Counted from the first letter of the stretch, positions 9,149 to 18,485 are shown. The stretch is DNA of 64,000 nt from Nocardioides insulae DSM 17944 (GCF_000422825.1 NZ_AUGU01000014.1:372001-436000); one strand, 5' to 3'. Notes: a model not told the origin generated them from the sequence alone. Numbers and translations: made by a program.

Positions 9149-12100
9149 ATGTCCGAGACACCCCCGACCCCCACCGGCGACGCCCACGACTCGAGCGACT
9201 CCAGCGAGTCCCGCCCCTCCCACGTCCAGGAGACGGCGGAGCCGCCGACCGGAGGGCTGCGCATCACCTACCCGCCGCAGCTTCCGGTGACCCAGCGTCG
9301 CGCGGACATCGCCGAGGCGATCCGCGAGCACCAGGTGGTGATCGTGGCCGGGGAGACGGGGTCGGGCAAGACCACCCAGCTCCCGAAGATCTGTCTGGAG
9401 CTCGGTCGTGGGCGGGCCATGGCCGTCTCCGGGGACGGCGACGGCGACGGAATCACGGACGCGAACACGAACGCGAACAGAGCCGGGGAACGCGGAGGGC
9501 GCCGCCGCGGTCGTCGTACCCCTCGTGCCACCGGTGGACTGATCGGGCACACCCAGCCGCGCCGGATCGCGGCGCGCAGCGTGGCCGAGCGGATCGCCCA
9601 GGAGCTGGGCACCGAGCTGGGTGATCTGGTCGGCTATCAGGTGCGGTTCACCGACCGCACCAGCAAGTCCAGCCGGGTCAAGCTGATGACCGACGGCATC
9701 CTGCTCGCCGAACTGCAGCGCGACCGCGATCTGACCAGGTACGACACGATCATCATCGACGAGGCGCACGAGCGAAGCCTCAACATCGACTTCCTGCTCG
9801 GCTACCTCAAGCGCCTGCTGCCGCGCCGTCCCGACCTCAAGCTGATCATCACCAGCGCGACCATCGACCCGGAGCGTTTCGCGGAGCACTTCGCCGACGC
9901 GCGCACGGGTGAGCCGGCGCCGATCATCGAGGTGTCCGGGAGGACCTACCCGGTCGAGGTCCGCTACCGGCCGCTGATGACCTTCGCCGGAGCCGAAGGA
10001 GCCGACGGCGGGGCCGGCGCAGGGCGGGGGCGCACCGGCCCGGAGGCCGACGACGAGGGCGAGGTGATCGTCCGCGACCAGACCGAGGCGATCGTGGACG
10101 CGGTCAAGGAGCTCAGCGCCGAGGGGCCGGGCGACATCCTGGTCTTCCTGCCCGGCGAACGCGAGATCCGCGACACCGCCGACGCCCTGCGCAGCGCGCT
10201 GGGAGTCGACCGGCAGCGCGGAGCCCCGGTGGAGATCACGCCGCTCTACTCGCGCCTCTCGGCCGCCGAGCAGCACAAGGTCTTCCAGCCGCACACCGGC
10301 CGTCGGATCGTGCTGGCCACCAACGTTGCCGAGACCTCGCTGACCGTGCCGGGCATCCGGTACGTCGTCGACACCGGGGTCGCACGGATCAGCCGCTACA
10401 GCGTGCGTACCAAGGTGCAGCGGCTCCCGATCGAGCCGATCAGCCAGGCCAGTGCCAGCCAGCGATCCGGCCGCTGCGGCCGCGTGGAGGCCGGCATCGC
10501 GGTCCGGCTCTACAGCGAGGAGGACTTCGAGGGGCGGCCCGAGTTCACCGACCCCGAGATCCTGCGTACCAACCTGGCCAGCGTCATCTTGCAGATGGCC
10601 AGTCTGGGGCTCGGGGACGTGGCCAGGTTCCCCTTCGTCGAACCCCCCGACCGACGCAACATCTCCGCGGGCACCCAACTCCTGGAGGAGCTCGGTGCGC
10701 TGGGCGCCGGCGAGACCCCCGACCCGAAGGAGAGCGGACGAAGTCCGCGGAGACTGACCGGGCTGGGCCGCCGGCTCGCTCGGTTGCCGGTGGACCCGCG
10801 ACTGGGTCGGATGATCCTGGAGGCCGAACGGCTCGGTTGCGTCCGGGATGTCCTGGTCATCGCCGCAGCCCTCTCCCTCCAGGATCCGCGCGAGCGTCCC
10901 GGGCCCGACCAGCCCGCCGAGCAGGCGCGGGCCGACCAGCTGCACGCGCGGTTCAAGCACGAGGCCTCCGACTTCCTGACCTTCCTCAACCTGTGGCGCT
11001 ACCTCAAGGAGCAGCAGCGGGAGCTCTCCTCCAGCGCGTTCCGGAGGATGTGCCTGCGCGAGCATCTGCACTACCTGCGGGTTCGCGAGTGGCAGGACTT
11101 CGAGTCCCAGCTGCGTCAGGTCTGCCGGGAGATGAAGATCGATCTCGGCAGCGCCGGATCCGAGCCGGGCGGCACCAGCAACACCAGCGACGAGACCAGC
11201 CAGCAGACCAACCAGCAGGCCAAGGGCGCCGCGTACGACGCCGACGGCATCCATCAGGCGCTCCTGTCCGGGTTGCTCTCCCACATCGGGCTGCTGGAGG
11301 AACGCGAGAAGAGCTCCGGTGCCGGGCGGGAGAAGAAGCGCCGCGGCCCGCGCGAGTACCTCGGCGCCCGTGGCGCCCGGTTCGCGGTCTTCCCCGGCAG
11401 CGTGCTGTCGCGGAAGAACCCGCAGTTCCTGATGGCCGGCGAACTCGTCGAGACCAGTCGACTCTGGGCCCGGCAGAACGCCGCCATCCAGCCGGAGTGG
11501 GCCGAGCGCCTGGCCGGCGACCTGGCCAAGCGCACCTACTCCGAGCCGCACTGGAGCACCCGCCGCGCCGCCGTGATGGCGCGGGAGCGGGTCACCCTGT
11601 ACGGCGTACCCCTCGTCGCCGACCGGCCGGTCAACTACGGCCGGATCGACGCCGACCTGTCCCGGGAGCTGTTCATCCGGCACGCCCTCGTCTACGGGGA
11701 GTGGCCGGGGGCGGCCAAGCGACACCGGTTCCTGGCCGACAACCAGCGCCTGCTCGAGGAGGCGGCCGAACTCGAGCACCGTGCCCGTCGCCACGACATC
11801 GTGGTCGACGAGCACGCGCTGTTCGACTTCTACGACGCCCGGGTCGGCCGGGAGGTGGTCTCCGGGGCGCACTTCGACACCTGGTGGAAGATGACGCGGC
11901 GTGAGCAGCCCGCGCTACTCACCTTCGACCCCGCGATGCTCACCCTCGACACCGCCGAGGAGGTCACCGCGGCCGACTACCCGACGGTCTGGGAGGACGG
12001 CGGGCTCACCTTCGACCTGAGCTACCACTTCGAGCCAGGGACTGCCGAGGACGGGCTGACCGTCGACGTGCCGGTGGCGACGCTCAACCGGGTCGGCGCC

Positions 12101-13339
12101 GACGACTTCTCCTGGAACGTCCCCGGCCTGCGCGAGGAGTTGGTCACGGCGCTGATCCGCAGCCTGCCCAAGAACCTCCGGGTCAGCTTCGTCCCGGCAC
12201 CCGATCAGGCGCGCGAGTTCCTGCGGGTGACCCCGCCGGGGGAGGAGCCGCTGCTGGACGCGCTCGAGCGCTGGGGCCGCAGCACCAAGGGCGTGGTCAT
12301 CCCGCGCGATGCCTGGGACTGGACCAAGGTGCCCGAGCATCTGCGACCGACCTACCGCATCGTCGACGAGGCCGGCCGGGAGCAGGCGCGCGGTAAGGAC
12401 CTCGACTCGCTCAAGGCGCCGCTGCGCGGCGAGTTCGAGCAGGCGATCGCGGAGGTGGCGGCCGACGCGGGGCTGTCCTCGACCGGGCAGACCGCGTGGA
12501 CCTTCGGTGAGGTGGCGCGCGAGGTCACCGAGAAGCGGGCGGGCCACGAGGTCACCGTGCACCCATGCCTGGTCGACGAAGGGGCCAGCGTCGGCCTCCG
12601 GGTGGTCGGCTCGCGCGAGGAGGCCGCGGCCAGACACCGTCTCGGCGTCAGCCGGCTGCTGATCTTGGACCTGGACCGTCTCGACCCCCGGCTGGTGCCC
12701 CGGATCCTCGACTCGCTGACCACCGCCGACAAGCTGGCGCTGGTCGGCTCGCCGTACTCCTCTGCCTCCGAGCTGGTGGGTGACGCTCGCACCGCGGTGG
12801 TGCGGGCGGCGGTCGATTCCCGGCCGGAGGCCCGCGACCGCCCGTCGTACGACGCCCTGCTGGCCGCGGCCGGCTCGGATCTCGAGGCCTCGGTGCGGGC
12901 GGTGCTGCAGGATGCGCTGCGGGCCCTGGAGGGCTACCGCGAGGTCGACAAGCTGGTCTCCGGGCGCACCGACCTGCGCACCCTGCCGGCCCTCACCGAC
13001 CTGCGCGGACAGCTCGCCCGGCTGGTCCACGACGGGTTCATCGCCGAGGCCGGGCCCGCCATGCTGCGCCGCTATCCCACATACTTCAGGGCGATGGTGC
13101 ACCGTCGCGACCGGTTGGAGAGCAACCTCTCGGCGGATCAGCGGCTGATGGACCAGTACCTCCCGCTGGAGGAGGCCTACCTGCATCAGGTGGCGGCGCT
13201 CCCGGAGGGACGGCCGCCCGGCGAACGCCTCCGGCGGGTCCGCTGGATGCTCGAGGAATATCGCGTCTCGCTGTGGGCCCAGCAGTACGGCACGGCTTTC
13301 CCCGTCTCCGACACCCGCATCCGCAAGGCGTTGGGCTGA
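9149..13339 (+). CDS. hrpA: ATP-dependent RNA helicase HrpA (DEAH box)
   Basis: A 1,396-residue superfamily 2 helicase. Walker A GETGSGKTT is at about residue 70 and DEAHERS at about 204, followed by SAT and the QRSGRCGR motif VI. Helicase-associated and OB-fold regions and a long C-terminal DUF3418-like half complete the HrpA layout (about 1,300 residues elsewhere). HrpA remodels RNA and resolves stalled ribosomes. Three low-complexity insertions stand out: residues ~89-128 between motifs I and Ia (SGDGDGDG, ANTNANRA, RRRGRR), a Gly/Ala/Glu-rich loop near 275-305, and an Asn/Thr/Gln-rich stretch near 669-694. The gene seems monocistronic. Confidence 0.95.
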   Translation: MSETPPTPTGDAHDSSDSSESRPSHVQETAEPPTGGLRITYPPQLPVTQRRADIAEAIREHQVVIVAGETGSGKTTQLPKICLELGRGRAMAVSGDGDGDGITDANTNANRAGERGGRRRGRRTPRATGGLIGHTQPRRIAARSVAERIAQELGTELGDLVGYQVRFTDRTSKSSRVKLMTDGILLAELQRDRDLTRYDTIIIDEAHERSLNIDFLLGYLKRLLPRRPDLKLIITSATIDPERFAEHFADARTGEPAPIIEVSGRTYPVEVRYRPLMTFAGAEGADGGAGAGRGRTGPEADDEGEVIVRDQTEAIVDAVKELSAEGPGDILVFLPGEREIRDTADALRSALGVDRQRGAPVEITPLYSRLSAAEQHKVFQPHTGRRIVLATNVAETSLTVPGIRYVVDTGVARISRYSVRTKVQRLPIEPISQASASQRSGRCGRVEAGIAVRLYSEEDFEGRPEFTDPEILRTNLASVILQMASLGLGDVARFPFVEPPDRRNISAGTQLLEELGALGAGETPDPKESGRSPRRLTGLGRRLARLPVDPRLGRMILEAERLGCVRDVLVIAAALSLQDPRERPGPDQPAEQARADQLHARFKHEASDFLTFLNLWRYLKEQQRELSSSAFRRMCLREHLHYLRVREWQDFESQLRQVCREMKIDLGSAGSEPGGTSNTSDETSQQTNQQAKGAAYDADGIHQALLSGLLSHIGLLEEREKSSGAGREKKRRGPREYLGARGARFAVFPGSVLSRKNPQFLMAGELVETSRLWARQNAAIQPEWAERLAGDLAKRTYSEPHWSTRRAAVMARERVTLYGVPLVADRPVNYGRIDADLSRELFIRHALVYGEWPGAAKRHRFLADNQRLLEEAAELEHRARRHDIVVDEHALFDFYDARVGREVVSGAHFDTWWKMTRREQPALLTFDPAMLTLDTAEEVTAADYPTVWEDGGLTFDLSYHFEPGTAEDGLTVDVPVATLNRVGADDFSWNVPGLREELVTALIRSLPKNLRVSFVPAPDQAREFLRVTPPGEEPLLDALERWGRSTKGVVIPRDAWDWTKVPEHLRPTYRIVDEAGREQARGKDLDSLKAPLRGEFEQAIAEVAADAGLSSTGQTAWTFGEVAREVTEKRAGHEVTVHPCLVDEGASVGLRVVGSREEAAARHRLGVSRLLILDLDRLDPRLVPRILDSLTTADKLALVGSPYSSASELVGDARTAVVRAAVDSRPEARDRPSYDALLAAAGSDLEASVRAVLQDALRALEGYREVDKLVSGRTDLRTLPALTDLRGQLARLVHDGFIAEAGPAMLRRYPTYFRAMVHRRDRLESNLSADQRLMDQYLPLEEAYLHQVAALPEGRPPGERLRRVRWMLEEYRVSLWAQQYGTAFPVSDTRIRKALG

Positions 13340-13366
13340 CTGTCAGGCGGAGCCTGGGGCGCGGCG

Positions 13367-13372
13367 TACCCT
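13367..13372 (+). promoter_or_regulatory. -10 element TACCCT, leaderless start
   Basis: TACCCT is followed by 7 nt and then the GTG at 13380. This spacing puts the transcription start at or next to the start codon and supports that GTG. Confidence 0.55.
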
Positions 13373-13379
13373 GGGCCGC

Positions 13380-13973
13380 GTGAGCCGCGACCACCACCGA
13401 CCGATGACTCCGGGAGACCGGTTCTTCGACGGCCTCACCGGAGGTGTCGATCCCGCGCGGGTCCGCGAGGCCGCTGACCAGGCTGCGACCCTCCTGGTGC
13501 GCGGAGCCCGCGCCGGGGACGACCCGGGCGTCGCTGAACGCGTCGTGCACCTGGCCGAGGACGAGGGGCTGGAGACCATCGCGGAGGTGTGGGCGGGTTC
13601 GCCTGCCGACACCCTCGCCGGATGCCTGTGGCGCCTGTTCCTCCTGCGCAGCTGGGTGTACGCCGACCCCGACGGTGCGGCCCGTCAGTTCGAGGCGGGG
13701 AGGCAGGGGGCGCAGGTCGCCCGGGTCGTCGCCGGTGTGGCCGATCCGCCCGGCCCCGCGGAGATCAAGGCGATGATCGACGAGGTGCTGCGCGGGGTGG
13801 CCGGTGCCGACTTCGCCGACGTCCTCTTCCGCGCCGCGGCGTTCGCCAGGGTGGTGGCCACCGGCCGTGCTCACGAGCCGGGCATCCCCGGCGAGGACGT
13901 CCGCCGGATGCTGCACCTCTCCGAACAACTGGAATCAGCCGGCCACCTCGAGCTTTCCCACCCGCTGGTGTGA
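13380..13973 (+). CDS. Conserved-looking helical protein, unknown function
   Basis: A 197-residue soluble protein, mostly alpha-helical by eye, with no signal peptide, membrane helix or motif I recognise. Segments such as LRSWVYADPDGAARQFEAGR and IDEVLRGVAGADFADVLFRAAAFARVVATG look like a genuine folded domain rather than a chance frame. It starts 40 bp after hrpA ends but seems to have its own leaderless promoter. An internal ATG at 13404 is an alternative start. A palindromic repeat follows its stop. Confidence 0.7.
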   Translation: MSRDHHRPMTPGDRFFDGLTGGVDPARVREAADQAATLLVRGARAGDDPGVAERVVHLAEDEGLETIAEVWAGSPADTLAGCLWRLFLLRSWVYADPDGAARQFEAGRQGAQVARVVAGVADPPGPAEIKAMIDEVLRGVAGADFADVLFRAAAFARVVATGRAHEPGIPGEDVRRMLHLSEQLESAGHLELSHPLV

Positions 13974-14003
13974 TCCCTGCCTGCGCCCGTGGAGCGCGGG
14001 CCC

Positions 14004-14035
14004 GCAACTTTCCCCGGTGAACCGGCGAAAGTTGC
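14004..14035. repeat. Palindromic intergenic repeat, copy A
   Basis: A 15-bp stem (arms begin GCAACTTTC and end GAAAGTTGC, one C:C mismatch) closes on a GA loop. The core ACTTTCCCCGGTGAACCGG is shared with copy B at 19691. It lies 30 bp after the stop of the upstream gene, so it may also act as a terminator. Confidence 0.6.
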
Positions 14036-14175
14036 ACTTTTCGGGCCGAATAAGGCCTGGAAGCGCACCGATTGCCCCGGTAGTGGTGCTGAAGTGACGG
14101 TCGGGACGAGGGATCGGGGCGGGTGCGGCACACTGAGCCGTCGGTGTCACCGGTGGGGTTGAAGCGGAGGCTAGG

Positions 14176-14250
14176 ATGATCGACGAACACGCCGGGCCGC
14201 GGCAGCCCCGGGTCCCAACATCAGCCGCTACGAGCGGCCACGCGCCGTGA
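14176..14250 (+). CDS. Possible 24-residue peptide coupled to the PemK-like gene
   Basis: A short frame starts at ATG 14176, five bases after GGAGG. It encodes 24 residues (MIDEHAGPRQPR onward), and its TGA overlaps the GTG start of the PemK-like gene (GTGA). Spacing and overlap look like a translated leader or coupling peptide. It is too short for a normal MazE/PemI antitoxin, and there is no homology evidence. Confidence 0.35.
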   Translation: MIDEHAGPRQPRVPTSAATSGHAP

Positions 14251-14726
14251 GGCGCTCCCGGCCCGGCGTGTTCACCAGACTCCGCGCCCGACTGCGCGGG
14301 CGGATCCGGGCCCCTTTCACGCGACGTGCGGTCGGGCCCACCATCGGCTACGCACCTCGGGCGGACGGGCGTCCTGATCCCGGCGAGATCGTCTGGGCGT
14401 GGGTGCCGTACGAGGAGGACGCCACCCGCGGCAAGGACCGGCCGGTCCTGCTGATCGGCCGTGCGGACGGTCAACTGCTCGGCCTGATGCTGACCAGCAA
14501 GGACCATGACCGGGACGCCGCCCAGGAGGCCCGATGGGGGCGGCACTGGATGGACATCGGTGCCGGGGCCTGGGACGGCCGTCGTCGACCCAGCGAGGTC
14601 CGCCTCGACCGGCTCCTCCGGCTGCCGGAGTCGGCGGTACGGCGGGAGGGGGCCGCCTTGGACCGGCGGATGTTCTCGCGAGTGCTGGAGGCGGCGATGC
14701 CCTTCCACGAACGCACGCTCGGGTAG
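14247..14726 (+). CDS. PemK/MazF-like protein, solitary
   Basis: A 159-residue protein whose residues ~45-150 fit the PemK/MazF SH3-like barrel: GEIVWAWVPYEED, then KDRPVLLIGR (the family signature G/K-x-RP-hhhh) and a later barrel strand around LGLMLTSKDHD. MazF/PemK toxins are sequence-specific endoribonucleases. The N-terminal ~30 residues are arginine-rich. No antitoxin of usual size precedes it, only a possible 24-residue frame overlapping by GTGA. Solitary PemK-like proteins are common in actinobacteria and may not be toxins. Function is therefore inferred from fold only. Confidence 0.75.
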   Translation: MRRSRPGVFTRLRARLRGRIRAPFTRRAVGPTIGYAPRADGRPDPGEIVWAWVPYEEDATRGKDRPVLLIGRADGQLLGLMLTSKDHDRDAAQEARWGRHWMDIGAGAWDGRRRPSEVRLDRLLRLPESAVRREGAALDRRMFSRVLEAAMPFHERTLG

Positions 14727-14881
14727 GGGATGGCGGAGGGGCGCACCTCACGTCGCTGATGAGGACGGCCGTGCTTGGCGAATCCTTTACAGTGGACCGG
14801 CCTGGCCATCGGCCGGGAGAATCGTGCTGGCGCAGGGGTGTGGCAGGTCCACCGTGCGGCCATCGAGGAGCAGGAGGAACG

Positions 14882-16228
14882 GTGCGACGCGTGCGGGCGA
14901 GCCTGGCGGTGACCTTGACGATCGGCTTGGCGGCGACCCTGGCGGCATGCAGCGATGACAGCGACCCGGAGGCCGACGCACCGAGTTCCTCGGCATCCTC
15001 GGCCTCCCAGTCGGCTCCGGCCGAGCCGGCCGAACTGACGATCGGCGTGTGGGGCACCAAGACCGAGGTCAAGGCCTTCGACCAGGTGGTCGACGAGTAC
15101 AACGCCGCCACCGACGCGGCGAAGGTGACCCTGGTCAGCTGGCCCGACTCCGCGGCGATGCAGGCGGCGATCCAGGCCGGCGGCGACGTCCCAGATGTGT
15201 TCCTGTTGCCGCGGGCCGACGTACCGGTCTTCAGTGACAACGACCTGATCGAGCCGGTCGACGAGCCGCTGGCCGCCCGGGCGGTCGACCTCGGCGACGG
15301 CTACTCGCGGCAGGCCATCGAGGAGTTCTCCGCGGACGGCCGGTTGCAGTGCATGCCGTACGGCGTGTCGCCCGAGGTGATCTACATCAACACCGACCTC
15401 GTCGACTTCGAACGGATGCGGGTTCAGGAGTTCGAGGCGCCGGCGGACGAGACCTACGAACGCTGGTCGTGGGACGAGTTCAATGCGGCCGCGGAGTTCG
15501 CGACCCGTCCTCGGCGCGGCATCAGCGGCCTGGCGATCGAGCCGACCCTGGAGCAGATGGCACCGTTCATCCTCTCCGGGGGTGGACACCTGGTCGACGA
15601 CGAGGAGGCCCCCACGTCGCTTGCCTTCTCCGATGACGACACCCGCGCCGCGCTCGAGCCGACGCTGGAGACGCTGCGCAACGCCGCGATCAATCTGCCG
15701 CCCGAGCAGCTCGCGAAGAAGTCTGCGGTCGAGTGGTTCAAGGAGGGCAAGGTCGGCATGATCGAGGCGGACCGGTCCCTCGTGCCCCAACTCCGCGAGA
15801 TCGACGACCTGCGCTGGGACGTCATGCCGATCCCGCGGATCGACTCGGCGGCCACCATCGGTGACTACACCGGGCTGTGCCTGAGCAGCGCCAGTGACTC
15901 GCCCGGCGCCGCCGCCGACCTGCTCACCGCCCTCATCTCCGATCAGTACGTCGCGGAGGTCGCCCAGACCGGCTACCTGGTGCCGGTGAACCAGCGGGTC
16001 GCCCTGTCCGAGCGTTTCCTGCAGACCAATCGGCAGCCGCTGAACAGCAAGGTCTTCGTGAGCAGCATCCGGACGATGTCGGTGCCCCCGGAGGCACGCA
16101 AGTGGCCTGCGGTGGAGGCGGCGGTCTCCGACTCTCTCCACCAGTTGGTGGAGGAGCGTCCCACCGTGGACCTCGAGGCCGTGACCGAGCAGATCGACGA
16201 GGACTCCCAGCCCGTCTTCGGGCAGTGA
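14882..16228 (+). CDS. Extracellular solute-binding lipoprotein (ABC sugar-type), orphan
   Basis: A 448-residue protein starting at GTG after a strong AGGAGG. It has a lipoprotein signal peptide with lipobox LAAC (Cys23) and an acidic, serine-rich linker. A family 1 solute-binding fold follows, with ELTIGVWGTKTEVKAFDQVVDEYN, then IQAGGDVPDVFLLPRAD and VEWFKEGKVGMIEADRSLV. Such proteins capture sugars or similar solutes for an ABC importer. No permease or ATPase gene is adjacent on either side, so the transporter must be encoded elsewhere or the protein acts differently. The substrate is unknown. Confidence 0.88.
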   Translation: MRRVRASLAVTLTIGLAATLAACSDDSDPEADAPSSSASSASQSAPAEPAELTIGVWGTKTEVKAFDQVVDEYNAATDAAKVTLVSWPDSAAMQAAIQAGGDVPDVFLLPRADVPVFSDNDLIEPVDEPLAARAVDLGDGYSRQAIEEFSADGRLQCMPYGVSPEVIYINTDLVDFERMRVQEFEAPADETYERWSWDEFNAAAEFATRPRRGISGLAIEPTLEQMAPFILSGGGHLVDDEEAPTSLAFSDDDTRAALEPTLETLRNAAINLPPEQLAKKSAVEWFKEGKVGMIEADRSLVPQLREIDDLRWDVMPIPRIDSAATIGDYTGLCLSSASDSPGAAADLLTALISDQYVAEVAQTGYLVPVNQRVALSERFLQTNRQPLNSKVFVSSIRTMSVPPEARKWPAVEAAVSDSLHQLVEERPTVDLEAVTEQIDEDSQPVFGQ

Positions 16229-16420
16229 CCCTGCTCCGGGCGACTCGGCCCCACTCCGCGCTCCCGGCTGGGGGGCTGATCCTCCGCCCGAATCCGTAGG
16301 TTCCCACCTGCTGTCTGCGGACACCGTCCGGGCACACCGACGGCGTGAGCGCGCTCGAGGGGGCCGCCGGACCGAAGACACGCCCACGACCCCATGCCGG
16401 CGCAACCGGCTTGCGACTCG

Positions 16421-16438
16421 CGACGGCGCCCGCCGTCG
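16421..16438. terminator. Hairpin between convergent genes
   Basis: CGACGGCG and CGCCGTCG form a perfect 8-bp stem separated by CC. They lie between the solute-binding protein and rnd stops and are plausible as a bidirectional terminator. The rest of the 245-bp gap shows no gene. Confidence 0.4.
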
Positions 16439-16473
16439 GGCTCGCGCGGGCGGGCCGTGGGGCAGGGGGCCGC

Positions 16474-17841
16474 TCAGGCGGCGTCGGCCTCCAGGATGGC
16501 CTGGGTGAGCACGGGGGCGGTGAGCGCGATCTGCCAGCCCCGGGCGGAGTGGGCGGAGAGCAGGCTGGTCACCGCGTCGAGGAGTTCGCCGGGATCGCGG
16601 GTGCGGGGCGGGGCCCACAGCACCCGTCGCAGGGTGTCGGGGGTGAGCAGGTTCTCCGCGGGCAGTTGATGCCGCTCGGCGATCTCGGACAGGCGGGCCC
16701 GAGCGGTGCTGAGTCGGTGTGCCGCGACCGGATCCTTGTCGGCCCAGGCCCGGGGGACCGGGGGACCGTCGCCGCGCGGCGTACGGACGGGGAGCTCCCC
16801 CTCGGGCTGCTCGGCGACCTCGGCGAGCACTGCGGCGAAGCGCGAGGCATAACGCTCCGCGCCGCGGCCGTGGAAGCCCTTGGTGGCCAGCAGGCGACCG
16901 CGCTCGGTGGGAAGCGTCATCGCAGCGGCCACGATCGCGGAGTCCGGCACGATCCTGCTCGGGGTGACATCACGCTGGGCCGCGATCTCGTCGCGAAGCG
17001 TCCACATCGCCCTGACCGCCGCGAGCCCGCGCCGGCCCTTAACCTTGTGCATGCCGGAGGTACGGCGCCAGGCGTCCACCCGAGGGGTGGGCTCGAAGTC
17101 GCGGAGGTGGTCGAACTCCTGACGGGCCCACTCCGCCTTGCCGGCCTCCTCCAGTTGGGCGGCCAGCGCCGTCCGGAGTTCGACCAGGACCTCGACGTCG
17201 AGAGCGGCGTACTCGAGCCAGGGCACGGGCAACGGGCGGGTGGACCAGTCCGCGGCGGAGTGCTCCTTGCGCAGGTGGAACCCGAGCACGGTCTCCACCA
17301 AGGTGCCGAGCCCGACCCGGGGATACCCCAGCAGCCGGCCGGCGAGTTCGGTGTCGAAGAGGGCGTCGGGGCGCAGGCCGACCTCGGCCAGACAGGGGAG
17401 GTCCTGGGTGGCGGCGTGCAGGATCCACTCGGTGCCGCTCAGCGCGTCCGCGAGCGGCGCCAACGTGCTCAGCCCGATGGGATCGATGAGCCAACTGCCC
17501 GACCCCTCGCGGCGGAGCTGGATCAGGTAGGCGCGGTTGGAGTAGCGGTAGCCGCTGGCCCGCTCGGCATCGATCGCCACCGGCCCTGAACCGGCCGCGA
17601 TCGCCGCGGCCGCGTCCCGCAGCCCGGCGTCGGTCTCGGTCACCGGGGGCAGGCCGTCGCGCAGGGTCAGCAGCGGGGCGGTCTCGGGCTCGGTGTCGGT
17701 CTCAAGGCCGGGCTCGGGCCCGGTGGCGCCCTCGGCTCCGGCCCGGTCGTCGTCCCGGACGTCCGAGGCATGGGGGGAGGGGGAGTCGGACGCAGTCTCG
17801 TCCGGAGACTCGGGGAGGTTCTCGGTGTGCTCGTCTGTCAT
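16474..17841 (-). CDS. rnd: Ribonuclease D (3'-5' exonuclease with HRDC domain)
   Basis: A 455-residue protein. After a ~60-residue acidic, disordered N-terminus comes a DEDDy exonuclease domain: AIDAERASGYRY supplies the Asp-Glu pair, HAATQDLPCL the second Asp, and YAALDVEVLVEL the final Tyr and Asp. A C-terminal HRDC helical domain follows. RNase D trims tRNA and other stable RNA 3' ends. The ATG at 17841 lies 14 bp after the stop of the DUF3000 gene, so the two form an operon. This pairing is widespread in actinobacteria. Confidence 0.93.
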   Translation of the reverse strand: MTDEHTENLPESPDETASDSPSPHASDVRDDDRAGAEGATGPEPGLETDTEPETAPLLTLRDGLPPVTETDAGLRDAAAAIAAGSGPVAIDAERASGYRYSNRAYLIQLRREGSGSWLIDPIGLSTLAPLADALSGTEWILHAATQDLPCLAEVGLRPDALFDTELAGRLLGYPRVGLGTLVETVLGFHLRKEHSAADWSTRPLPVPWLEYAALDVEVLVELRTALAAQLEEAGKAEWARQEFDHLRDFEPTPRVDAWRRTSGMHKVKGRRGLAAVRAMWTLRDEIAAQRDVTPSRIVPDSAIVAAAMTLPTERGRLLATKGFHGRGAERYASRFAAVLAEVAEQPEGELPVRTPRGDGPPVPRAWADKDPVAAHRLSTARARLSEIAERHQLPAENLLTPDTLRRVLWAPPRTRDPGELLDAVTSLLSAHSARGWQIALTAPVLTQAILEADAA

Positions 17842-17855
17842 CAGATGGGAGTGCC

Positions 17856-18479
17856 TCAGGCCGGGCCGCGCTGTCCCCGGCTGGTGGGGATGATGGCCAC
17901 GCCCTCGGGTACGGGCGGTAGTCCGGCCGCCGTACACAGTAGTTCGCCCCAGGCCTCGGCATGTGCGCGGATGTCGGGGAAGGCGCCCTCGGCGACGGGC
18001 GTCCACGAGGCGCGGATCTCGACCTGCGCGGTGCTGTCGTCGTCTGCCATCCCGCCGAAGCTCTCGGTGGCGACCCGGGTGACGCTGCCAGCTGCCGCAA
18101 GGTGCTCGGCGCCGTGCGCCTCGAGGGCCTCGAGAAGCCAACTCCAGGCGACCTCGCCGAGCATCGCATCGGTGATCTGGTCGGCATCGACCTCGGCCCG
18201 CACGTAGGCGACCAGGCGGAAGGTGCCACCCGCCCATGCGTCGTTGCCCTGCGGATCGTGCAGCAGGATCAGACGGCCGGTGCCGACCTCGTCGCCGGCG
18301 ACGTTGACATCGGCCGACAGGGCGGTGGCGTACGGCGCGATCCGCTGCGGGGCGGGCATCTGCTCGCAGAAGATCTCCGGGCGCAGTCGGGCAGTGTGGA
18401 GATCAGCGACCGCTGCCCGGAACTCGGGCGGATCATCGTGCGCACCCGTGCTCGGGCGCGTCTCCTCACGCGCGGCCAT
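17856..18479 (-). CDS. DUF3000 domain protein
   Basis: A 207-residue actinobacterial protein matching DUF3000: an N-terminal FRAAVADLHTARLRPEIFCEQMPAPQRIAPYA segment (quoted in part from a longer conserved block) and a C-terminal half rich in acidic and aromatic residues ending near PPVPEGVAII. There is no signal peptide or membrane helix. Its role is unknown. The gene is cotranscribed with rnd and diverges from hemE across only 69 bp, a conserved arrangement in actinobacteria. TACGCT lies 6 nt before the ATG, so translation is probably leaderless. Confidence 0.88.
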   Translation of the reverse strand: MAAREETRPSTGAHDDPPEFRAAVADLHTARLRPEIFCEQMPAPQRIAPYATALSADVNVAGDEVGTGRLILLHDPQGNDAWAGGTFRLVAYVRAEVDADQITDAMLGEVAWSWLLEALEAHGAEHLAAAGSVTRVATESFGGMADDDSTAQVEIRASWTPVAEGAFPDIRAHAEAWGELLCTAAGLPPVPEGVAIIPTSRGQRGPA

Positions 18480-18485
18480 GTGCCC

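Noticed and set aside
8561..11872. Minus-strand open frame of 1,103 codons opposite hrpA
   Set aside because: It is a composition shadow of the GC-rich hrpA gene: no motif, Gly/Arg/Val-rich translation and no ribosome binding site, while the plus strand has clear helicase motifs.
14247..14726. Complete PemK-type toxin-antitoxin system
   Set aside because: No antitoxin of normal length is adjacent, so only a solitary PemK-like protein is claimed.
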